Shown here: positions 14,360 through 21,104 of the stretch, piece by piece | Position numbering within the stretch: the first letter of the stretch is position 1 | How the letters are laid out: each line of letters begins with the position of its first letter | Virus record (IMG/VR): IMGVR_UViG_3300043425_001673 | Span: 1-64,000 of that record | Length of the DNA stretch: 64,000 bases | DNA from: a virus | Reading direction: 5' to 3' (one strand) | Program-made: the position numbers and the translations under genes | Notes under the pieces: model-generated | Told to the model about the DNA's origin: nothing | The model's database searches: none | Seen by the model: only the letters and a program-made list of their open reading frames with translations

Positions 14360-16549
14360 TTGACTGAGTTCGCCGAGATAACCGAACTGAGCCAAGCAGG
14401 AACTTCAAACCAACGAATTTTTTTTACGAGATCGGATTTGATAACGCAACAAAAAATGGACATGACACCAGAATTCCGCTTGAAAAAGTGGAACATCATG
14501 GACAATGGCATGCCAGAATTTTCACGGACAGCTGATGCAAGTCAGGCAATGTTCATCAGTACGTGCTCTTATGTCAACGGAAATGCTCATGATTGTGGCG
14601 TCATTTCGTTCGACATTGATTTTAAAGGCACCGATCCCAGGTTTATTGATGTGAAAAAAGGTCCCAGTGGAAAAAAACCGCGCGTCATTTCCAAGCTGGT
14701 CCTAAAAGGCATCAAGCGTCACTATCCCGAACTGCGTAATTATATCTCACACACCACAATGTCTCGCAATGACGGTCTGTCACTTGTGATTAAGTTTCCG
14801 CCGTTTTTGGTCGCTGATAAATTGATGTCTGATTGGTTCAAAGGTCTTCAGCAAAAGCTGGGCGACATGCTGATTGCCATTGGACTTGGAGTGGATAAGA
14901 ACGCTTATGGGATAGAGCGGGACATTCCAAACTTTATAAATCGTGATGCAAAAGCTTACACCAATCAACGCCGCCTTGAAAAACCTCGCATGATCCAAAG
15001 AAAAGACGGTGATGGAAATCCAATTAGAAACGTGCTCAAAGAGTTGTCTGCTATTGTGCAAAGATACAAGCATGTTTGGGATCGCGCAAAGAAAAAACAT
15101 CTTGATGAATATTTGTATCCCGACATGCGCGTGGAAAAAAAACTGGCGCATTATTATCTGAGCACTGAACTCAAATTCACTTACACAAGTCAAAAAGAAA
15201 TGGCCAAAGCATTCGGGGTAAGTATTAGCACCATTCGCAAGATGCTTAAAAATCCAGCTTTGAAAAAATGGTTGAATGTTGAGCATGACTTTAATGGCTA
15301 TCATGTGAGCCGCAGACACGATGCCAAGCTTTTTCAAAGAGCCAAAGCCATAGTGGAAGGTCGGGCTGATAATCCTTGGAGTCTCAAGGATGCCTCAGAG
15401 GTTATGGACGGTGAGCGGAATAACTATATTTATCGAGTAGCTGTCATTTTGCGGGACAACCTATTCAAAGAAAATCATGCGATCAGGTTGATAGGGCTTC
15501 TCTGTCAAAAGCTGGCAGGCAAGGAAACCTCCAAAAACGTGAGACGCATTCATGACATCGTAGGCTCCATCTACAAAAATCCCCGCCAAGGCAAAAAGAA
15601 ATCCACAGACCTGATTCCTGGTTTCCAGGAAGTCCAAAACGCCGCCGATAAAGCAGGTGTTACAATTTTGGGGAACGGTATATGGGGGCTTGAGGGGGGA
15701 GAAGCTGAAATTTCAATAAGAGCAGAATCTGAGAAATCTGAAAAATCCCAGAATGCTCAGATCATCAATCTTGATGATTATAAAACCTCAAAAAATTCTA
15801 ACTCTGTCAAAAACTCACAAACCTTGTCTGATCAAGTTTCCAAACCATCAAAACATCAAAATCAATTTTTTGGACCTGTCACTGACCAGCATTTTGAAAT
15901 GCTGAACCCAAAACCATTTAAATCATGGCATGAAGGCAAAAGATGCTTTAATGATGTTGCTGATTATCAGCAAAAAAAATTGGTCAAACACATTCATGAC
16001 AGCTTTTTAAAACCCTTGATTGACTCCATTACTCATGAAAGTTCGCATTGCTATATACAGGGAAAACATCAAACAACTGCTGATGCAGAAAAATCAAAGA
16101 ACGCTTCGCGTTACAATCACAGTCTGAGTTTTGACATTCAGGATTATTTCCCTTCAATTGATCAAACCATTCTTCAGGATCAACTTGAGTCAATACTGCC
16201 GAAGCAAAAGGCTCAAAAAATTATGGACTATGTAAAACAGGGATCAGTTATTAACGGGGAATTTTTTGAAAGATTGAATGGAATCCCCCAAGGATTCAGC
16301 TGGTCAAACAAACTTTCCACGCTTTACCTGATTGAGTTTGATAACCAGTTGACTAAAGAAGGTTGGGATTTTGTTCGCTTGTCGGATGACTACACTATCT
16401 ATGGTGATGATCAGGCGGCTCTGATTAAAAAATTCCGTGAAATCCAGACGTGGTTATGGAATAACCGTAAACTGAGGATCAAACGCAGCAAAACTGAATT
16501 TGACGGAAAACCAGTCAACGAAGCTTCCTTCTTTGTCAATTTTGACTGA
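14360..16549 (+). CDS. Primase-like domain fused to HTH and reverse transcriptase
   Basis: 729 residues if started at TTG 14360; ATG 14456 is a possible shorter start and no clear ribosome site decides. Residues 60-205 resemble an archaeo-eukaryotic primase: FDIDF (D85, D87), a SRNDGLSLVIKF strand that lacks the usual motif II histidine, and VDKNAYGIERDIPNFIN as motif III. A helix-turn-helix follows at about 277-300 (QKEMAKAFGVSISTIRKML). After a polar linker, residues 515-729 are a reverse transcriptase: motif A SFDIQDYFPSID (D592), motif B GIPQGFSWSN (about 641), motif C LSDDYTIY (D676, D677) and a KRSKTEF segment. No retron VTG signature, no DGR-type SQ motif and no maturase domain. Downstream is an unrelated sugar gene. 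Confidence 0.8.
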   Translation: MTEFAEITELSQAGTSNQRIFFTRSDLITQQKMDMTPEFRLKKWNIMDNGMPEFSRTADASQAMFISTCSYVNGNAHDCGVISFDIDFKGTDPRFIDVKKGPSGKKPRVISKLVLKGIKRHYPELRNYISHTTMSRNDGLSLVIKFPPFLVADKLMSDWFKGLQQKLGDMLIAIGLGVDKNAYGIERDIPNFINRDAKAYTNQRRLEKPRMIQRKDGDGNPIRNVLKELSAIVQRYKHVWDRAKKKHLDEYLYPDMRVEKKLAHYYLSTELKFTYTSQKEMAKAFGVSISTIRKMLKNPALKKWLNVEHDFNGYHVSRRHDAKLFQRAKAIVEGRADNPWSLKDASEVMDGERNNYIYRVAVILRDNLFKENHAIRLIGLLCQKLAGKETSKNVRRIHDIVGSIYKNPRQGKKKSTDLIPGFQEVQNAADKAGVTILGNGIWGLEGGEAEISIRAESEKSEKSQNAQIINLDDYKTSKNSNSVKNSQTLSDQVSKPSKHQNQFFGPVTDQHFEMLNPKPFKSWHEGKRCFNDVADYQQKKLVKHIHDSFLKPLIDSITHESSHCYIQGKHQTTADAEKSKNASRYNHSLSFDIQDYFPSIDQTILQDQLESILPKQKAQKIMDYVKQGSVINGEFFERLNGIPQGFSWSNKLSTLYLIEFDNQLTKEGWDFVRLSDDYTIYGDDQAALIKKFREIQTWLWNNRKLRIKRSKTEFDGKPVNEASFFVNFD

Positions 16550-16571
16550 ATTAAAGATTCTCAACATAAAG

Positions 16572-16585
16572 TGAACTTAAGTTCA
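16572..16585. promoter_or_regulatory. Palindromic site 2 (TGAACTTAAGTTCA)
   Basis: Perfect 14-bp palindrome in the 50-bp gap between the reverse-transcriptase gene and the dTDP-glucose dehydratase start at 16600. A member of the five-site family. Confidence 0.55.
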
Positions 16586-16599
16586 GTTGAGGGCTATTT

Positions 16600-17565
16600 A
16601 TGAAAGTTCTGGTAACAGGCGGCTATGGTTTTATCGGCTCTGCACTTGTAAGAACACTTTTGGCCGAAGGCCATGAGGTTCATGTTGTTGATAAACTCAC
16701 CTATGCAGCCGACCTTCATAATCTTCCGAGCGATCCCTTCATTAAACCGCACTACCTTGATATCTGTGATCACGATGAAATCATGAAGATCATGAAGCAT
16801 GAAAACATCATCCAGGTCTATCACCTTGCGGCTGAAAGCCATGTCGATCGCAGCATTGATTCCCCAAAAAAGTTTTTTGAGACAAACGTCATGGGAACAT
16901 TTTCCATGGCTGAAGCTTTTAGAAAGCACTATCCAACCTTGAGTCCTGATGATAAGAAAAAAGCAAATTTCATTCATGTCTCAACCGATGAAGTCTTTGG
17001 TGAGACTAGCGTTGATGGTCCCATGTTTGATGCTGACTCCCCATATAAACCAAGAAGTCCCTATGCTGCAAGCAAGGCTGGATCGGATCATTTGATTTCG
17101 AGCTACCGCACCACCTATGACCTTCCCATGGTGATTACAAACTCATGTAACAACTATGGTCCACGGCAAAATCCTGAAAAGCTTATTCCCAAAATCATCA
17201 CACTGACTATGGATCGTGAGCCTGTTCCCGTTTATGGCAATGGCCTTCAGGTGCGCCAATGGATTTATGTCGATGATCATGCTGATGCGCTTTTATGGAT
17301 TGGCAGCAATATGCGATCGGGGAACTTCATGATTGGCGGGGATTCGATACTGAGAAACCTTGATGTCATTACAGCCATAGCGGAAGCCTGGGACCGGCCA
17401 ATTGACTGGCAGTTTGTTGAGGACCGACCGGCTCATGACAAGTGCTATAAGGTTGACGATAGTCTCATTCGATCCTATGGTTGGAAGCCGCAGGTGTCGC
17501 TCGATGAAGGGCTGAAGAGAACTATTCACTTTTATGAGCAGAAAAAACTTTTGTCAGGATATTGA
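16600..17565 (+). CDS. rfbB: dTDP-glucose 4,6-dehydratase (RmlB/RfbB)
   Basis: 321 residues, close to the family length. Short-chain dehydrogenase fold with NAD-binding GGYGFIGSALV at residues 7-17, STDEVFGE around 128-135 and the YxxxK pair in PYAASKAGSDH around 155. It converts dTDP-glucose to dTDP-4-keto-6-deoxyglucose, the step after RmlA, whose gene is 12.5 kb upstream. Genes for RmlC and RmlD are not seen in the window, so the keto-sugar may feed another branch or use host enzymes. It starts 15 bp after a palindromic control site. Confidence 0.95.
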   Translation: MKVLVTGGYGFIGSALVRTLLAEGHEVHVVDKLTYAADLHNLPSDPFIKPHYLDICDHDEIMKIMKHENIIQVYHLAAESHVDRSIDSPKKFFETNVMGTFSMAEAFRKHYPTLSPDDKKKANFIHVSTDEVFGETSVDGPMFDADSPYKPRSPYAASKAGSDHLISSYRTTYDLPMVITNSCNNYGPRQNPEKLIPKIITLTMDREPVPVYGNGLQVRQWIYVDDHADALLWIGSNMRSGNFMIGGDSILRNLDVITAIAEAWDRPIDWQFVEDRPAHDKCYKVDDSLIRSYGWKPQVSLDEGLKRTIHFYEQKKLLSGY

Positions 17566-17567
17566 TC

Positions 17568-17990
17568 ATGGCTCGTTATGTAAAAAAGCCGATTGTGATT
17601 GATGCTGATCAATGGAATCCATCTGACATCTATTGTGTTGAACGAGCACTGATGATTCCTGGAACCAGTCTGTGTGGTGATCAGCTTTTGATTGAAACTC
17701 TTGAAGGGACAATGTCTGCATCGCCTGGGGACTGGATCATTCGGGGGACTTCAGGTGAATATTATCCCTGCAAGGATGATATCTTCAGACACATCTATAG
17801 TCCTTTTGAGGAAAATTCTTCTGATGAAAAAAGCTATATCGTTACTGAAGAGAAGTTGAGAAATTTGATCAGTAAATACGATCAGCTTACATCGTGTGCG
17901 AATGTCGTGAATTATATGGATGATAAAAAGGAATACGAAAAAGCTTATTGGGATTGCCGTGCGGTTGAATATATGGAAAAACCAACATGA
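17568..17990 (+). CDS. Conserved small phage protein (RYVKKPIVI/GDWII type)
   Basis: About 140 residues from ATG 17568, where AGGAT gives a ribosome site; the TTG at 17562 overlaps the previous stop. The signature ARYVKKPIVIDADQW, then LIETLEGTMSASPGDWIIRGTSGEYYPCKDDIF, is shared by a widespread family of small phage proteins of unknown function. The C-terminal 55 residues are an added charged helix. It follows the sugar dehydratase directly. Confidence 0.75.
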   Translation: MARYVKKPIVIDADQWNPSDIYCVERALMIPGTSLCGDQLLIETLEGTMSASPGDWIIRGTSGEYYPCKDDIFRHIYSPFEENSSDEKSYIVTEEKLRNLISKYDQLTSCANVVNYMDDKKEYEKAYWDCRAVEYMEKPT

Positions 17991-18358
17991 TGATCCTATC
18001 ACCTGAAATGTTTGAGCTATATTCGAGGGAAGTCATGAAGGATCTTGTTCCAATTCCAGATGGTCAACTGAGAGTAATGCATTATCCTCAAATTCCTTGT
18101 AAGGGTTTTGAGCTAAGGGTTACAACCATTGCAGATGCAAAGACTATCGCGGAAATCCTGGCGACTTATGATCTTTTTCTTTTGGATCAAAAACATCGTT
18201 CTGATTTTTACAATATGACAAGCATTCAGGTTTGGGATACTGATTGTCCTGATGATGATGGTTCATGCTGGATCGACCTTGATGAGTCTGAACAATTGGA
18301 AGTTCAAAAGTGCGGTGGTTATGCCGAATACAAAAAGCAGTACGGACATTCTTCGTGA
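17987..18358 (+). CDS. Unknown phage protein
   Basis: 123 residues, ATG codons at 17987 and 17990 overlapping the previous stop. Contains an acidic centre (VWDTDCPDDDGSCWIDLDESE). No family recognised. Overlapped at its 3' end by the next small gene, consistent with a tightly packed operon. Confidence 0.65.
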   Translation: MMILSPEMFELYSREVMKDLVPIPDGQLRVMHYPQIPCKGFELRVTTIADAKTIAEILATYDLFLLDQKHRSDFYNMTSIQVWDTDCPDDDGSCWIDLDESEQLEVQKCGGYAEYKKQYGHSS

Positions 18359-18560
18359 GATTCTTCCACTTCCCTATCGCATCGTTGTGGATGGTGAACC
18401 ATGTGTTGTCATAAGAAAATCAGAGTTTGATCTTTTGCTGACAGCCCTCGATGAAAAATTTTCATCGGCAGATTCCCTGGATAAGCTTTCCGGTATGATG
18501 CGGAAAGCTGTTTGCATCAGAAGAGTAAAGGCAAAAAAAGCATGGCCGCAAAAGCCGTAA
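18321..18560 (+). CDS. Unknown small protein
   Basis: 79 residues from ATG 18321, overlapping the preceding gene by 38 bases and the following gene by 19. It begins with a short polar helix, then a YRIVVDGEPCVVIRKSEFDLLLTAL segment that looks like a strand pair and helix, and ends in a basic tail. Longer in-frame starts lie deeper in the upstream gene. Function unknown. Confidence 0.5.
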   Translation: MPNTKSSTDILREILPLPYRIVVDGEPCVVIRKSEFDLLLTALDEKFSSADSLDKLSGMMRKAVCIRRVKAKKAWPQKP

Positions 18561-19096
18561 AATCCTGGATCGACACCTATGAGCCGGGAATTCAAAAGCA
18601 CTACGATAAGCTTGGTCAAGGTCTGCCTGACAAGATTGAGGACTTTTGGAAAAACTGGGTGAATGACAATGCCACAGGTCTTGAATGTCTTCCCCCTTTT
18701 GCAACAAAGGCCACACTCCTTGCAGATAATTTTCAGCTGTCGCTTCCCCCGACCGGAACGGCTCCTGTGATTGCCATGCTTATGGCCAATGCCTGGAAGG
18801 GGTATATGGAAAAAATTCAGTATCCTCCACCACCGCCTTCCCCGCCTTTTTCAGTCATAACCCTTGCAGCACCATCAAAGCTTGGTCTTGCGACTGCCTA
18901 TGCAGCGCTTTTATCAGGACTGATTGCAGAGATGAGCGTGATTCCACCTGATCCTGCGAGTGCCTTCAAGCTTAAGGCGACATCGTTTGGAACTCTTTTT
19001 TATACGGCAACAACCACAGTTGGAGTTGAGTTAACCGGGCTCTCTTTAAGCGTTCCCCCGGCACCGCTTTTTTTGCCATTGGTTCCGACCATTTAA
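18542..19096 (+). CDS. Putative structural protein with proline tract
   Basis: About 184 residues from ATG 18542 (an earlier in-frame ATG is at 18512). The N-terminal half is helical with several tryptophans. A run of prolines (YPPPPPSPPF) near the middle is followed by an Ala/Leu/Gly-rich hydrophobic half with more Pro-rich turns (LSVPPAPLFLPLVP). Length and location before the baseplate wedge suggest a minor virion part. Family not recognised. Confidence 0.6.
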   Translation: MAAKAVKSWIDTYEPGIQKHYDKLGQGLPDKIEDFWKNWVNDNATGLECLPPFATKATLLADNFQLSLPPTGTAPVIAMLMANAWKGYMEKIQYPPPPPSPPFSVITLAAPSKLGLATAYAALLSGLIAEMSVIPPDPASAFKLKATSFGTLFYTATTTVGVELTGLSLSVPPAPLFLPLVPTI

Positions 19097-19200
19097 AATT
19101 TACCATCATTTCAATTACTTACATGGCTTTTCTGGCTCAAGTTTTTTTGCTATAGTGCCGATGAAAGTCATGTCAGGCTTTTGATTGGCGGGGTAATCCT

Positions 19201-19629
19201 TTGAATTTAAAAACAAAAACTTACTTGGTTGAAATGGCCTTCGATCGCAACGGCTGGAAAAATCGCTTTTTGGAATATACGCATGGTGCGGCTTATGAAT
19301 ATTTTTTGGCAAGACTCTTTGAACTGAACGGTCAAACGAAATGGGTTGAGCATAAATTCAATGAAGTTGAAAGACTTCTCGATCAGATGCAAATCCACTT
19401 TAACGATGCCAAAATCAAAGGCAAATGGGACCGAGCGAAAGCAGCAAAGGAAGTCCTGAGTGATCTTTATCAGGCTCAGTCCGGTTATGGTCTTCGGGCA
19501 AATAATGCTTACAAGGGACGCTACTTTTCAGGTGCAAATTTTTCTGTGCCTTATGATGAAAAACTTTCGGCATTGGTTTGGAAGGAATTCAAGCAAAAGC
19601 TTGATGATGCTTTGGAGTTTGAGACATGA
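19201..19629 (+). CDS. Unknown helical protein, TTG start
   Basis: 142 residues from TTG 19201, with GGCGGGG about nine bases upstream. Mostly alpha-helical and basic, with an HFNDAKIKGKWDRAKAAKEVL segment. A possible promoter box TATAGT lies at 19152 in the 104-bp gap before it. The stop overlaps the ATG of the next gene (ATGA). Function unknown. Confidence 0.65.
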   Translation: MNLKTKTYLVEMAFDRNGWKNRFLEYTHGAAYEYFLARLFELNGQTKWVEHKFNEVERLLDQMQIHFNDAKIKGKWDRAKAAKEVLSDLYQAQSGYGLRANNAYKGRYFSGANFSVPYDEKLSALVWKEFKQKLDDALEFET

Positions 19630-20051
19630 GAGTCAAACGACATGAAGATGAACATGACTGGCTTGAAAGCACAGCGGAGTTTGTCAAAAATTTAAATCTA
19701 CCCGAACTTGCTGAAGCTGGGCTTTATGAATATTTGGTTGAAATGGGAAATTCAGAGCGCAAAGGTTTGGAATCGCAGGTAGTCAGACTTATCATGCATC
19801 TTTTGAAGTTTCGTTATCAACCAGCCATGGCAAGCAATTCATGGAAAATTTCATGTGTTAATGCCAGACAGGAAATTCGGCGAACTCTTAAACATTCACC
19901 ATCGCTGCAGCGATATCTTTTGGAACTGTTGTCGGATGATGATGTTTACGAGGATGCCAGGGAAGCGGCTGAAGAAGAGACTTCAGTTAAGATGCCTCGT
20001 TCAAATCCATTTAAACCCGAAGAGATAATGGATAAGAGTTTTTTTGGATAG
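19626..20051 (+). CDS. DUF29 family protein
   Basis: 141 residues. The order of motifs fits DUF29: an N-terminal tryptophan helix (DWLESTAEFVKNLN), EMGNSERKGLESQVVRLIMHLLKFRYQP, then SWKISCVNARQEIRRTLKHSPSL. DUF29 proteins are common in bacteria and mobile elements and have no settled function. Translationally coupled to the gene before it. The last 20 residues (PFKPEEIMDKSFFG) form an extra tail. Confidence 0.75.
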   Translation: MRVKRHEDEHDWLESTAEFVKNLNLPELAEAGLYEYLVEMGNSERKGLESQVVRLIMHLLKFRYQPAMASNSWKISCVNARQEIRRTLKHSPSLQRYLLELLSDDDVYEDAREAAEEETSVKMPRSNPFKPEEIMDKSFFG

Positions 20052-20104
20052 ACAGCATTTTTCAAGAGTAATAGGCTGGTTATTCACTATGAGTGAGTTG
20101 ACCA

Positions 20105-20599
20105 ATGCCAGCCCTGGTTGTGGAAATTATTGCCACTCAAAACGGCAATGAAGTGTTTACGCAGGAATATAGGGTTCCTTTACCTGAACTTTCTGTTCCC
20201 ATTCCATCGCTTCCCTCACTTCCCAGTCTTCCTTCGCTTCCAAGTCTGCCTGAACTATCAGCACCTGATATTCCGGCGTTCGCAGGCGGCGGGGGACCAT
20301 CGGCAGGCATAACCCTGCCTTCGCTCCCATCGCTTTCGATTTCCATTCCAAGTCCATCTCTTCCGGCTTTGCCGGAATTGCCGTCTCTTCCTAAGCTACC
20401 AAGCATATCGCTTCCTGATATTCCTGCTGTAGCCTCTGGACCGTCCGGTTCACTCGGTCTTCCCTCACTTCCTTCCCTTTCCATTTCTGTTCCTGTCCCA
20501 TCTCTGCCTTCACTTCCGAGCCTTCCCGAGCCGCCAGCCATTCCATTGCCGTCCTTTCCTTCCATCTATGATGTTTCGATTTCATCGCGGGTTGAGTAG
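20105..20599 (+). CDS. Leu-Pro-Ser repeat protein next to the baseplate wedge genes
   Basis: 164 residues from ATG 20105. After a 25-residue strand-rich start, most of the protein is repeats of the type PSLPSLP and PxLPELP in three blocks, separated by two Gly-rich breaks (AFAGGGGPSAG and AVASGPSG). The period of three residues favours an extended polyproline-like rod. The position just before the gp25-like wedge gene suggests a virion part such as a spike, spacer or tail appendage. No homologous family recognised. Confidence 0.65.
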   Translation: MPALVVEIIATQNGNEVFTQEYRVPLPELSVPIPSLPSLPSLPSLPSLPELSAPDIPAFAGGGGPSAGITLPSLPSLSISIPSPSLPALPELPSLPKLPSISLPDIPAVASGPSGSLGLPSLPSLSISVPVPSLPSLPSLPEPPAIPLPSFPSIYDVSISSRVE

Positions 20600-20659
20600 A
20601 TCTTGCGCTAAAATAGTGTTCATAGAGTGCAGAATCGGTCCATACCGGGGGAAATTTCT

Positions 20660-21070
20660 GTGGCGGCTGAGAGTAGACCGAGTAACCAGCGTCCATCCGA
20701 TCAGAAACTGATCGGCATTGCTTTCCCGTTTCAAAAAAAGAATGGGAAGTTTCCGTATACGCTTACCGATGCTCAGCTTGTCAAAAATGACATCATCATG
20801 CTGTTCAACACGCCGCTTGGATCGCGGGTGATGCGTCCCAACATTGGCTCCGATGCTGAAAGTTTTGTTTTTGAGTCGCAGGGGGATTTGCTGCAGGCTC
20901 AGCTAAGGCGCTCGATCCGGCAAACGATTTTAAACTCTGGCATTTCAGTCAACATTCTTTCCATCAGCTTTACTGAAAACGAAACCGAGTTGACGGCTGA
21001 TATCCAGTACGAAATTTATGGTGTCAGGGACAACCTTAGCGTCACTGTGGCGGAAAATACCGAATTTTGA
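20660..21070 (+). CDS. gp25-like baseplate wedge protein
   Basis: About 136 residues from GTG 20660, chosen because GGGGGAAA lies just upstream; an in-frame GTG at 20627 lacks a site. The fold matches T4 gp25/GPW: FPYTLTDAQLVKNDIIMLFNTPLGSRVMRPNIGSD, then a helix with LRRSIRQTIL. The conserved small-lysozyme-like wedge protein forms the inner baseplate together with gp6. Located immediately before the gp6-like gene, the standard order. Confidence 0.9.
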   Translation: MAAESRPSNQRPSDQKLIGIAFPFQKKNGKFPYTLTDAQLVKNDIIMLFNTPLGSRVMRPNIGSDAESFVFESQGDLLQAQLRRSIRQTILNSGISVNILSISFTENETELTADIQYEIYGVRDNLSVTVAENTEF

Positions 21071-21074
21071 AAAG

Positions 21075-21088
21075 TGAACTTGAATTCA
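21075..21088. promoter_or_regulatory. Palindromic site 3 (TGAACTTGAATTCA)
   Basis: Near-perfect 14-bp palindrome (16 bp with flanking G and C), 16 bp before the GTG of the gp6-like gene and 4 bp after the gp25-like stop. A member of the five-site family. Confidence 0.55.
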
Positions 21089-21104
21089 CTCGATAGGTGG
21101 AAGC

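Noticed and set aside
14457-14470. ATG 14456 as sole start of the primase-RT protein
   Set aside because: No ribosome site there either; the TTG at 14360 keeps a longer frame with typical composition, so both are left open.
14360-16549. Diversity-generating retroelement
   Set aside because: Motif B is QGxxxSN rather than the DGR-type SQ, no template/variable repeat pair was seen near it or in fibre genes, and the protein has a large N-terminal domain not found in DGR RTs.
13755-16549. Classical retron
   Set aside because: No VTG or NAxxH signature in the RT and no clear msr/msd with flanking a1/a2 repeats and branching G; the 10-bp inverted repeat alone is not enough.
18374-18716. Minus-strand frames opposite 18.3-18.7 kb
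   Set aside because: They oppose a continuous series of coupled plus-strand genes, with no start signals.
20160-20560. CRISPR-like or satellite repeat
   Set aside because: Repeats are in frame with period three codons and encode LPSLP units; no spacers between.
20137-20565. Minus-strand gene opposite the Leu-Pro-Ser protein
   Set aside because: Gly/Glu-rich frame is the mirror of the repeats and has no ribosome site or neighbours on that strand.
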